A DNA stretch of 64,000 nucleotides from contig NC_081415.1 of assembly GCF_030272615.1 (NCBI RefSeq), positions 603,219,644 to 603,283,643 of the forward strand, read 5' to 3'. The notes below the pieces were generated by a model, which saw only the letters and a program-made list of their open reading frames with translations, ran no database searches and was not told the DNA's origin. The translations under genes and the position numbers were made by a program. Shown piece by piece: positions 1 to 10,125 of the stretch. Each line of letters opens with the position of its first letter. Within the stretch, counting starts at the first letter, position 1. Source of the stretch: Cryptomeria japonica. Lineage: Eukaryota > Streptophyta > Pinopsida > Cupressales > Cupressaceae.

Positions 1-348
1 ACATTTTTATCAACAACAGAATCAGAATATGTTGCAGCAGCAACTAACTGTACACAGGTATTATGGTTTAAGAAAATGTTGAAGGACATAAAGGTAAAAT
101 GCAAGGAACCTATAACTATCTATTGTGATAACACTACAACAATTGATATATCTAAGAATCTAGTAATACATTCTAAAACTAAATATGTTTCTATCAAATT
201 AAATTTTTTGAAAGAGAATGTTGAAGCAAAAGAAGTAAAATTGGTGTATGTGAATACTAAAGAGAAGATTGCAAATATTTTCACTAAACCTCTGCCTAAG
301 GAGACCTTTGAATATCTTGGGGTCATACCCCCACCGGTAGAGACTTAG
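1..348 (+). pseudogene. Copia pol, C-terminal RNase H (partial)
   Basis: The frame is open from base 1 to the stop at 346-348, about 115 codons, truncated by the window edge. It shows the copia RNase H end: STTESEYVAAA near residues 4-14, IYCDNTTTIDIS, then HSKTKYVSIK and NTKEKIANIFTKPLP before the stop. RNase H removes the RNA strand during reverse transcription in the virus-like particle. The same block in C3 lies at 43190-43543. This C-terminus is shorter, with EYLGVIPPPVET where C3 has EYLRDQLGVLTPPAEN, so a few residues are lost. No stop is seen in this piece, but upstream integrity cannot be judged. I mark it as a fragment, not a functional gene. Confidence 0.85.
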
Positions 349-709
349 ATAGTTGATGTTTGTCATCAACTGACAGAATTAATAGAGAAATCTTTTACTC
401 CGGCTTTGATCAGGAGAGCTACTTCTCAAGGGGAGTAGTTGGCATACTGAATTGGTAGGTATTTTGTATTTTGAACCTGGATTTTGTACTGGCTTTGGCT
501 TTTGATGTCAAAGGGGAGAGATATGTATGGAAAAACACATTATCTTTTAGGGAGAGATTATTCATTGGGGGAGAGATTGTTACTTTGAGATTGATTACTC
601 TCTGTATTTGAATTTTGAGAGATTATTGGTTTTTGGTATTTGGCATTTCTGTTTTGGCACTATGATGGTTTTTTCATCTTGTGTTGCCATCAATGCCAAA
701 AGGGGAGAT

Positions 710-1765
710 TGTTGGTATTTTGGTATGGTTTTGTCATTAATGTCAACACCTATCAACACTTATCAACTCTGGCACTTTGGAGCAACAACAATGTTCACCG
801 GCAAGCAAGTTACTTATGCATAGTCACCGATATCTGGTACACCGATAGGATATAATGTTCACTGACACTTGGAATGATATGGAAAACACCTAGTTATGTT
901 GAAGACATCATTTGCACACTTTGTCTTGGAGATTTGTTCATTGGCATATTTTTATTTGCATATTTGTTATTACTGGCAAATAGGTCCAGGTTATGCACTG
1001 GCAGGCTTATCTATTTCAGATCAGCATGACACATTTTGGAGATGATTTTGTTGTTATTGTAAATGCATTAAGCTGACATGTTGAATCAGATATTGCATCA
1101 GCTACTAATTTACTTGTAATTATTTTATTGTAATATCTTTTAGAGCCGACCTACTCAAATTGGTCCTAGGTTATGGTATATATGTAAGATCTTATTTGTA
1201 AGATTGATATGCGATTGGGATATGGAAATAAAAGAAGGTATATGTGAGATTAAGTAGAGCTATACACACAGACATTGTTTAAAGGTGAAGCAAGGTATTT
1301 GTGAAGATAATCAGAAGTACACTAGTATTGAATCTAGCATATGAAGATTTTATTTTGAGCAGTACATTCTTATTGGATTTAACCATCCAGTTGTAGTTAG
1401 TGTGACTCCTATTTGTGTTTGAGCAGTGAGCTCTAGGTGCTTGGCCTTTCTACATGTGCAGACCCCATTTGTATACACATACTATCTACAGTAGTATCAT
1501 CTGATTGTGGGTAAGGTTTCCCACCATGGTTTTTCCCCTTACAAGGTTTCCACGTACAAATATTGGTGTTATGTGTTGTGGATGTTATTATCTTTCCGTT
1601 TCATGCATTAATCTTTACTAGTACTATAATTAACTAATAAACTGTCTACCGATATAAAGTTTTGTTTATCGGTATTAAGCATTAAAGTTGGTAAGGTTGT
1701 TTTTGGTTTGAATTTATTTGAAAACTGATTCAACCACCCCTCTTAGTTGTCTCTGGGACCTAACA
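710..1765 (+). repeat. C1 3' LTR (copia, 1,056 bp)
   Basis: It starts with TGTTGGTATTTTGG straight after the purine tract and ends with GGGACCTAACA. It matches the 3' LTR of C3 (43917-45032) along its length and the reverse LTRs near 2.6-4.7 kb. It carries one copy of the GGATATAATGTTCAC motif that is expanded to four in C3, which accounts for the 60-bp length difference. Confidence 0.85.
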
Positions 1766-2571
1766 TTACCTTTATACTTACTTCCAATTGGACCTTTAGG
1801 CATTTTCCTTGCAAATAGTGCTTCAAGTTCTTCATTTTCTCTCCTGCTATCTTCAAGTTCTCTTCCATAGAAGGCTTTTGAATCAGATTTATCAAATGGT
1901 GATGATGTTGCAGTTGATGATGATGCCTTGAAAGCTAGATGTGTCTTGATAGTAGTAACAGGACCAAATTCCTCAAGCTCAAAAGTTGAAAGTTTTCCAA
2001 CCAAAGTGTCTCTAGATATTGATGCATTAGGCATTGTTCTCAATTCATTTATAATAGTAACTTTCATTTTATATATTGGTGGCAAAGCTCTTCAAAATTT
2101 AGAAACAATCTCATCTTCACTTAAGGTTCCTCCACAACATTGTATACCCAAAACAATTTCATTTACTCTTTCCATAAAAGCATAAATTCTTTCTTCTTCT
2201 TCCATTTTCAGACTTTCATACTTGACTCGGAAGCATTCAAGTTTCGTTATTTTGACTGTGGAATCTCCTTCATTCAATGTTTTCAATTTGTCCCAAATAG
2301 CTTTAGTAGTAGATCTATCTGACAATCCCATGACTTGCTAATCTGACAATGTGCTCAAAAGTGCTTCTCTTGCTTTGCAATAATTTTCCTCATCTTTAGC
2401 CAAGTTAGGTGGAATAGGTTGACCTTGAGTAGGAGCAATATAGCCATTCTTTGTAACATCCAATATGTCCTTTCTAATGCAGTTCAAATGTATCTCCATC
2501 TTGATCTTCCATATGCCATAGTTAGTTCCATCAAGTTTCAGACTGTCCTTCCTGAAATAGTTAGAAGACAT
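1766..2571 (-). pseudogene. C2 copia gag (broken, 3' part displaced)
   Basis: One continuous minus-strand frame starts at the Met at 2571 (MSSNYFRKDSLKLDGTNYG) and matches the gag start of C3 at 39404. It contains the copia gag block (GTNYGIWKIKM, LLSTLSD, RVNEIVLGI, GTLSEDEIVSK) and stops at 2338-2340 and 2092-2094. It breaks off just before the CCHC knuckle, after GPIGSKYKGN, because C1 inserted there. Gag normally forms the particle shell and binds the RNA. The frame is otherwise preserved, so damage is two nonsense codons plus the insertion. Confidence 0.85.
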
Positions 2572-2613
2572 TGGATCTCCTCAAGCTGTTAAACTTCTGC
2601 AAAAAGAGGACTA

Positions 2614-2626
2614 GGCTTTGATACCA
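2614..2626 (-). promoter_or_regulatory. C2 primer-binding site
   Basis: On the minus strand the sequence TGGTATCAAAGCC lies 2 bases inside the LTR end and matches the plant initiator-Met tRNA site type (TGGTATCAGAGC) with one change. It primes minus-strand DNA synthesis in copia elements. Confidence 0.75.
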
Positions 2627-2628
2627 AT

Positions 2629-4744
2629 TGTTAGGTCCTAGAGACAACTGAGAGGGGTGGGCAGGGGGGGTTGAATCAGTTTTCCAATAAATTCAACAAA
2701 AATTAACTTAACCAAAACTTAATGCTTAATGTCGGTTTTTAGGTCCTGGAGACAACTGAGAGGGGGGGCTGAATCAGTTGTCAAATAAATTCAAACCAAA
2801 AGCAACTTAACTAGCTTATTGCTTAATACTGGTAAACCATTCTTTTATACTAGTGGACAATTTTAACAAATAATTGCAATACCAGTAAAGATTAGTGCAT
2901 GAAACAAAAACACAAAGTCATCCACAACACTTAACACCAATATTTGTATGTCGAAACCCTCTAAGGGGAAAAACCATGGTGGGAAACTTTACCCACAATC
3001 AGATGATACTACTGTAGATAGTAATTGTATACAAATGGGGTCTGCACATACAGAAAGGCCAAGCGCCTAGAGCTTACTGCTCAAACACAAAATAGGACTC
3101 ACACTGACTACTATTGGATGGTTAAATCCAATAAGGATGTACTGCTCAAAATAGAATCTTCATATGTTGGATTCAGTACCAGTGTAGTTTTGATATGGTT
3201 TGACAAAAACCTTGCTTCACCTTCAAATGATGTCTGCGTGTATAGCTCTTCTTATTCTCTCATATACCTTCTCACAATTCTTCTTCACTTTTTCACACCC
3301 GATCTTACAAATAAGATCTTACATTTATATCATAACCTAGGACCAATTTTATTAGGTCGGCCTCTAAAGGATATTACAATAAAATCAATTTACAAATAAA
3401 TTAATTCCTAATGCAATAACCGATTCAACATGTCGGCTTGATGCATTTACAACAATAACAAATCATCTCCATAGCATGCCATGCTAATCTAGAAAAGATA
3501 AACCTACCGGTGTATAACCTGGACCTATTTTCCAGTAATGACAAATATGCAAATACGAATATGCCAATAATCAAATCTCCGAGACAAAGTTTCCAAATGA
3601 TGTCTTCGACATAATGAAGTTTTTTCCATGCCATTCCAAGTGTCGATGATCATTATATCCTGCCAGTGTATTAGATACCGGTGACTGTGCATGAGTCATT
3701 TGTTTGCCGATGAATGTTGTTGATTCTCCAAAGTGCCAGAGTTGATAGGTGTTAGTAGGTGTTGACATCAATGACAAAACCATACTAGAATACCAACACC
3801 GGTAAACCAAACTTTATGCCAGTAGACAGTTTTATCAGTTAATTGCAATACCGATAAAGATTAATGTATGAAACAAAAAGACATTAACATCCACAATACA
3901 TAACACACATATTTATACGTGGAAACCCTATAAGGGGAAAAACCACAGTGAGAAGCCTTACCCACAATCAAATGATACTACTATAGATAGTATGTGTGTA
4001 CAATATGGATTCTGCACATGCAAAAAGGCTAGTTGCCTAGAGCTCACTACTCAATCATAAAATGAGAGTCACACTGACTACAATTAGATGGTTAAATCCA
4101 ATGATAATGTACTGCATAAAATAGCATCTTCATATGCTGGATTTAGTACCAGTTTAGTTCTGATTGCCTTCACAAAATCCTTCCTTCAACCTTCAAATGA
4201 TGTCTACGTGTATAGCTCTACTTATTTTTGCATATAACTTATTGCAATCCTTTTCGCAATCACATTTTAATCTCACAAATGAGATCTTACATTTATACCA
4301 TAACATAAGACCAATTTGAATAGGTCATCTATCTAAAAGATATTACAATAAAATCAATTACAAGTAAATCAATATGCGATGCATGATGTCAGCTCAATGC
4401 ATTTATAATAATAATAATAAATCATCTCCATAACATGTCGTGCTAATCTAGAATAGATATGTCTATCGGTGCTTATCTTGGACCTATTTGCCGGTAACAA
4501 CAAATATGTAAACCTAAATAAAAAAATAACCAAATTGCCAAAACCAAGTGATTGAATAATAAAACCAAGTAATCTCCAAGTCATTCCAAGTGCCAATAAA
4601 CAATATAATCTGCAAGTGAACCAAATATCGATGACTTTGCATAAGTCTCTGACTTGCCGGTGAACATAACCAAAATCTCCAAGTGCTGATAAGTGTTGAC
4701 AAGAGATGACAAGTGTTGACATCAATGACAAAACCATATCAACA
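2629..4744 (-). repeat. C2 5' LTR, split by a nested LTR
   Basis: The LTR occupies 2629-2736 and 3799-4744, about 1,049 bp once the nested copy and one target copy are removed. It begins (minus strand) TGTTGATATGG and ends TAGGACCTAACA. The two parts join where the nested LTR left a 5-bp duplication. Confidence 0.8.
2737..3798 (-). repeat. Solo copia LTR nested in the C2 LTR (1,062 bp)
   Basis: A complete LTR of the same family and orientation lies inside the C2 LTR. On the minus strand it starts TGTTGGTATTCTAG at 3798 and ends near 2737. The flanks are TCGGT (2732-2736) and CCGGT (3799-3803), a 5-bp target duplication with one change. No internal sequence remains, so it is a solo LTR left by recombination between the two LTRs of an inserted element. 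Confidence 0.8.
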
Positions 4745-5217
4745 TATCCAAAATGCCAATAGGAAGTTACCTTCATTATCTAAATCAGTGGAGTCATTTA
4801 TTCATTATCTATTCTCTCTCTCTTTCTCATGATTATTTTTATGATTTTGATGGAACTTATACTAATGCATCTTTAGATGTTAAAAATTATTGTTTGAGTT
4901 GCATGGGCATTATGATTTTTTATTTTGTAGAATATTTCTTATACTTTGATTTAAGTGGAGAATATTTCTTAAATGATACTTATTATTAAAATAGACCCAC
5001 CTATTAATAATATTATAGATCTATGTGAGTTTCCTTTTTTTATATTTAAGTTGCTAAATTGTATTTAATTATAAGTTTTTTGGGAACATGAAATGTAAAC
5101 TAAATAGTTTGTAATAGTAAATTTTTCGTGTTTGTAATTGTAATTATAAATTTTCCTATTTGTAATTGTAATTGTAAATTTTCATGTTTGTATATATATG
5201 CAGATTATTTTCATAGA
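4745..5217. other. AT-rich leader of ORF1 with a short direct repeat
   Basis: No gene is seen. Two copies of a unit of about 30 bp (TTTGTAATTGTAATT..AAATTTTC) lie at about 5130-5190 just upstream of ORF1. A pyrimidine-rich TTTTCATAG ends at 5216, which could be a splice acceptor. The left terminus of the element is not visible because C2 interrupts it at 4744. Confidence 0.4.
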
Positions 5218-6338
5218 ATGGATGAGTTTGAGATAGATGAGCTATTAGGTCTAGCACCACCTCCACCTCCACCCCCTCCACTTGATCAGTTGAGACAGAC
5301 AATTAGGATGAATATTGATTCTTTGATTAGAGATATCCATACTATTAGACATGAGCCTCATCCACAACCATAGTTGTTATGCCTTGTAGATAGTATGCAA
5401 GGGATTGTACAATCTGTACATGCTTTAGATAGTGAGCTAGATAGCTATCATAGTTAACGGGAGGGATTGCGTGCATTTTACGCTGATGGCCTAACATACA
5501 AACAAGTCAATGAATTAAAAATAATAAAAATGGATTTGAAACAATATTTTGTGAACCTTAGGATGGGTGAAGAGATAGATCCAAATAATCGACGGATCTT
5601 ATTTTGATGGTGTAGGCATCCAGGCATAGCTAGACACTTTTGGGAGTGGTGGTGGATGGTCTTTTCCAATCATGAGGTCCCAATGTATTCTTTGAAGAAA
5701 TTATGGGCTGAATTTGAATTGGGAAAAAAACCCAATTACTTTGATATTAGATCATTTTAGGGGGTCGGGAGAGGCATGCCCCAAGATAGGCCGGAAGAAA
5801 AATTGAGCAACAGGGTTAGAAACCATGTGCCCGATGATCCATTTGTTCCTCTTCCATCACCAGTTGTTCTAGCGCCTGCCCATCATTGAGCAGTGCATTC
5901 TGCTCTAGGTTCATTGAGTGCCCTATCAGACAATTTGGTACAGCAGTTGCACGAGGTGAGGGTTGCCCCCAGCTTAGCACATGTTTGCACAAGCTATGGA
6001 GATGTATGTACTGGTCCACAGAGTGAGGTTGCCCCTAGAGGAGATGGTGATTTTGATGTTGTTGATGCTTCCCATGGTGGTTATGATGATGTTGAGGAGG
6101 CTACACATGCTGATGTCATCTCTTCATACGTTGATCTCCTATGGGAAGACGATGATCAGCCTACATAGATACAAATTTATTTATATAATTTATAGTGCAC
6201 TATTAAATTCCCTATATATACACATATAAACCATAACATGAGTCAATTTTTTCTGAATAGAGGATGGATCATACCACATCATTGAGGAACCGACATCATG
6301 TTACCTCAATGCCTCGAGATGTTGGTACCCCATTTATG
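5218..6338 (+). pseudogene. ORF1 of the ORF1/ORF2 element (unknown family)
   Basis: One uninterrupted frame runs from ATG 5218 to the TAG at 6166-6168, 316 codons plus stop, with internal stops near codons 52, 81, 129, 181 and 223. The N-terminus has an eight-proline run. The middle has HFWEWWWMVFSNHEVPMYSL and then KPNYFDIRSF followed by GVGRG. The C-terminal part has HVCTSYGDVCTG and acidic stretches. A likely second exon of 78 nt follows at 6261-6338, with AG before it and GTATGC after it. The same signature recurs on the minus strand at 60238-62430, where HMCLIYQGICSG replaces HVCTSYGDVCTG. I do not recognise the family. I chose Met 5218 because the upstream in-frame Met (5128) lies in AT-rich repeat. 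It converges with ORF2. Confidence 0.6.
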
Positions 6339-6562
6339 GTATGCACTTTCATTTAGATACATTGTATTGATAACTAATACAATTACAATGTGCACAAAAT
6401 AACATTAAGAAGAAGATAACTAATACAATGCTATTTATGAAACCAAAATTGTATCAAATGTAGGAAAATAAAATATTAAAGGGAAAGAGAAAAACAATTA
6501 TCATGATTAAATATAAAAGACTTCACACAAGTAATACAAACTTACATGCATATAAATTTGAT
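6339..6562. other. Short intergenic stretch between ORF1 and ORF2
   Basis: AT-rich sequence between two convergent genes. Further ORF1 exons, as seen in the second copy, would be expected here, but none can be supported. No terminator or repeat was recognised. Confidence 0.4.
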
Positions 6563-6927
6563 TCAACCTAATGTACCATCTGCATCTATGATTGCCTCAT
6601 GCTCTTCTACTGGAAGTGTCCACAATAACTTATTAGCAAGTCTACCTTTGTATCTTTCTAATTTGATGTTTGTTGCCACCACCAAATGAGAATAGTGTAT
6701 AATCTTCTTTTCTGATTGGTAGTCTTCATAAGTTGGTAAGCCATTCCTTCTTGTTAAGTATTTGCATAGCCATGTGCCAACTACCACAATAGACCCAACT
6801 GGATATTGAAAACCATCATCATCTACTTGATCACATATCAACTTTTTCTTAGGTTCTACACATCTATCTATCCAATACTCAACCTACTCATCATTATCCT
6901 CAGGTGCAACAACAACATACACATGTC

Positions 6928-7062
6928 CTAGAAAATAAATTTAAGTACATGTAGAAATAAAACTTGTTAGAATTTATAATTCAAATATGTAATCATAAAT
7001 TATATGACAATATATAAAAATATATAATTTAAAGTTATAAACAAGAAATTGAATTAAATTAC
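6928..7062 (-). other. Intron in ORF2
   Basis: On the minus strand the donor is CCTA|GTAATT and the acceptor TTCTAG|GACATG. Joining at phase 1 restores the frame into HVYVVVAPEDNDE, which continues to the ORF2 end. The total coding length becomes a multiple of three only if the 1-nt loss near 7705 is also counted, which supports both inferences. Confidence 0.6.
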
Positions 7063-9249
7063 TAGGTTGTATGAGGTCTAAAACACAATCATAATCTTCT
7101 GATGCAAATGCATAATATGGGTCTTCATTTCTTCTAACATCTTCATATTGTGTCTCACTAGGTGTTAAGGATTTGTGTTGCCATTCTTCGAACCATTCCG
7201 TATTCTCGCATTCTTCTCATTCACCTACAACACAAAATTGACAAAAACATGCAATCTCTCTAGTCCATATAGTCCAAGTGTTAGAATTAGAACTCTTAAA
7301 TGAATGCCATCTAGCTGACCCATTGATTGTATCACAATCATATCTTGGAAGGATATTATCCTTTTTAACTAGCCAAAAGAAACGTCTAATTATAGAGTTC
7401 TGACTTGATCCTGTGGATAAATTTGCACTACACCAATCCACAATTGCACTTGCATTTTTAAATTTAGCCTTTTCCTCGAATTTGAGTTTCTCTCTGCAAA
7501 GGGCTCTCTTAACACATGCATTGACACCGTCATGTTTTCCTTTCCCATGTCCAACCTCAAAAGCACTCCACATGTGTTCGATATTAGTTTTCTTATGAAT
7601 CTTACTCAACCATTAAAATATTCTAGCATTCTTGAATTGCCCTATGCAATTATCAGACCATATTAGATGTTGTGTCATCTGAATTTCTCTCTCCCTCAAA
7701 TTTTGAAAAAAGTCTTGAAGCAATACTGGACAAACTCAGATGAGTGTAATTTATTATCACTCATATAGAAATGGTACTCTCTCAAAATTTTGTGATCCTC
7801 TTCTGTACTATCTGGTGCATGCCTATAGACAATATGGACAAAAATCGATACTTGCACTGAATTGTAGTATTGTGATTGGACCTCATCTTGTGGTGCAAGT
7901 ATGTAGTTCTCTGCAAAGTCAACAACCGAAAGTATACTACCAACATGAAATGTATCCTTACATATTCAAAACTGACCATCATGCTATCTAGCATTTTGAG
8001 TGTGTTTAACATATTTAGGTACGATGTTACTCTTAAATTTATTCATTAATGCATGAACACTAACTTTTTCAGTGATTAGATCGCATCATTTTCCAACCTT
8101 TCCATCCTTCAGTGGATACTCAATAGTTTTAAATCTTTTAACATCAAGTAATTTTTTTCCAAAATCATTGGAAATATTTTCATGCAAACATTCATCCAAT
8201 AATGCAAGATTGCCACATATATCACATACACCAGAAACACATGCATTAAAAAGAAAATTTTTCTCATTTAGTGGGTTGCAAAACAAACTTGATATAAACT
8301 CCTTTATAGTTTCAAGTGGTATATTTATACCACATTCTTGGAACATTCCATTACTATGCATGGTAACATGTATATATCGAAATACATCATAATGGTAGCG
8401 AAATTGAACATGAGTTTTGCAACAACATGTGACTCTTTCCTTGTTAATTCGAACATACCAAGGTTTACACTTTTCAAAAGACCTTTGACAAATGCTAATA
8501 GTCAACACCTTATTATCCAATTTTTTTTTGTAAAATTCAGTTTGAGTAAAGTCCAATAGGTGTTTTGGATGTGGATCACAAATTTTTGACCCAACTCTTA
8601 ATTTAAGAGCATCTCTAACATTAGGTGATACTCTCATATTATCGTGCTCAAATTTTTTGATCAAATTTTTGACTTCACTAGTAAGTTTCATATCAGACCT
8701 TGGTAGTCTACCACTAAAAGTCCACAATTTGTTTGTCGGATCACTTACAAAATTAACTCTTCTTTTTATAGCTCTTGAAAAAAATTTGCAATGAATATTA
8801 AGATATCCACTTATGTTACTCATCATTCTTTTATTAGAAGTTGTTTGGCTTACTAAAGCTATTATTATTGCCCGTCATGCCGCATTTTTATCTTTAGAAT
8901 GAATTTTCTTTCCAATTGTATCAAAGGCACTAGCAATAGTCAATACAACTTGTTTTAAAGACTCGTCCTTTTTTTTGTGTTTGACATAAAAGCCTAACTT
9001 CTTCATCACTTTTCGCATTTTAGTTATTTTAATTAATTGTACCATTAACTGACATTGACACCCAAATTTCTTATTATAAAAAAAATGTCTAAACAATCTA
9101 TTTGCATGTGTCGTAATATGTCTCCATGAAACCAAGCAAGGAAGGTTGTCTAGTACATCACTTTTAATTTCAAAATTTTCATTCGTTCGATTATCATTCA
9201 AACATGTTTCATTTTCAATTGGTGTTTCCATGTTTACATACACATTATT

Positions 9250-9420
9250 GGTTTTAGTTGCAGGTGGATTTTCAATTTCATTTGGAGTTTCAAATTCGGT
9301 TTCAATTTCAGTTTCAAGTTGAGATCTAGTTTCATTTGGGGTTTCAATTTGGATTTCAATTTTAATTTCAACTTGAGTTCTAATTTCATTTGGGATTTGA
9401 TTTTCAATTGGAATTTCATT
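9250..9420. repeat. Degenerate short repeats inside ORF2
   Basis: Imperfect tandem copies of a TTTCAATTT-type unit (6-18 bp periods) encode, on the minus strand, a repeated Glu-Thr-Pro-Asn-Glu / Ile-Glu pattern. It looks like a low-complexity linker in the N-terminal third of ORF2. Confidence 0.6.
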
Positions 9421-9916
9421 TAATAAGTAACCTGCTTCTACTAAATCACCAATTTCTTCATGAGAAAAAACATAGGGCTGTGAAGACATACATGTATCCA
9501 ATAATGGATTAGAAGATGCACCTAAATTAAATGGTTCTATTATGTTTCCTTCGTCAGCATTTATGGTCTCATTGATGTTCTCCTATTCTGAAATGATTGT
9601 GGAACTTGAAGCTCCTTGTCTCATTCTTGATCTTCTCTCTCGTTGATGCATTGCCTCCTTCTCCCTATTTGTTGCAATCTCCTCAGTTGTTAAAACCTTC
9701 CTTTGCCTCTTCCTGCGTTGATTTGATCCCATGGCTACACCAAATTTTGAATTCAAATCGATCTCCTTACCAAATCAACAATAAGACAAATAAAGAGAAT
9801 TATTAATCAAAACATTCTCTTTGCAGATCGTACCTGTCAGGCAATGATTGAAAAAACATTCAATCATTGGGATTTGTGCTTGTGGACTAGATTTTGGCCC
9901 AATGGATCTTTATAGA

Positions 9917-10125
9917 AATGAGCGCCTGTTATTTAGTGAAACGTGTGCCCATTTTATAATGAGGTGCCTATTTTTAAAAACAGACGCCCATTTTTAAAAA
10001 TAGGCGCTCGTTTCGCTTTCAATGGTACAAAGCGAAATGGGTGCCCATTTGTTAAAATTAGGGGCAAGAAATAACCCTTAGCATTTTTTTTTGCTTCAGG
10101 ATAGGCTTGGTCCCACCAAGCCTAT
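9917..10125. repeat. Candidate subterminal repeats and hairpins of the ORF1/ORF2 element
   Basis: Upstream of the ORF2 start lie five to six copies of a GTGCCCATTTTTAAAAA-like motif in both GTGCCC and ACGCCC forms (about 9924-10060). They are followed by a 9-bp hairpin TTTCGCTTT/AAAGCGAAA (10011-10037) and a perfect 10-bp hairpin ATAGGCTTGG/CCAAGCCTAT (10101-10125). Clustered short repeats near an end are typical of transposase-binding regions. The element end itself is not defined. Confidence 0.4.

Larger units (their letters stand above)
1..1765 (+). mobile_element. C1: 3' end of a Ty1/copia retrotransposon
   Basis: The window opens inside the RNase H domain of a forward copia element. After the pol stop at 346-348 there is a spacer of about 350 bp, a polypurine tract (698-709) and then a complete 3' LTR (710-1765) ending in ACA. 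The sequence is closely related to the fuller copia C3 near 39-45 kb, both in the RNase H end and in the LTR. The element sits inside the gag gene of the reverse copia C2, because C2 gag sequence starts directly after the LTR. The expected target duplication on the right is TTACC (1766-1770). Its left partner lies outside the window. Confidence 0.85.
1766..4744 (-). mobile_element. C2: reverse Ty1/copia fragment (5' LTR plus gag)
   Basis: Read on the minus strand it has a 5' LTR (4744 to 2629, interrupted by a nested LTR), a primer-binding site complementary to the initiator-Met tRNA 3' end (plus-strand 2614-2626), and gag from 2571. The gag sequence runs to 1766, where C1 is inserted. The rest of C2 must lie left of the window. 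The outer LTR end at 4744 abuts the ORF1/ORF2 element, so C2 appears to have inserted into it. The candidate target duplication on this side is TATCC (4745-4749). Confidence 0.8.
6563..9732 (-). pseudogene. ORF2: putative DDE-like transposase of unrecognised family
   Basis: The minus-strand frame starts at ATG 9732 (MGSNQRRKRQRKVL) and ends at 6563, about 1,011 residues after removing a 135-nt GT-AG intron (6928-7062, phase 1). In order there are: a basic N-terminus; a low-complexity Glu/Thr/Ile stretch (about residues 105-165, from direct repeats); Cys clusters (CQCQ, CCCK, then GVCDICG); VVDFAENY with the Asp at residue 605; WSDNCIGQFKN with the Asp about 89 codons later; GHGKGKHDGV; and CFCQFC followed by a Cys. 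Two Asp after predicted strands and the HGKG..DG block resemble an RNase-H-like integrase core. Similar DFAENY..HGKG proteins occur, to my memory, in conifers and animals. In-frame stops lie at codons 50, 286, 549, 583 and 589 and at plus-strand 7613-7615, 7217-7219 and 6884-6886, with a 1-nt loss near 7705. Transposase function is inferred. Confidence 0.6.

Noticed and set aside
9234-9419. A Lys/Leu-rich minus-strand frame (MKFQLKIKSQMKLELKLKL-type)
   Set aside because: It is another frame of the low-complexity part of ORF2.
10101-10125. A Helitron 3' end (short hairpin near a CTRR terminus)
   Set aside because: The hairpin is good, but no CTRR terminus at the right distance and no Rep/helicase domain were seen.
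5218-10125. Assignment of the ORF1/ORF2 element to CACTA, MULE or hAT
   Set aside because: No matching catalytic block, no CACTA terminus and no clear terminal repeats. Left unassigned.
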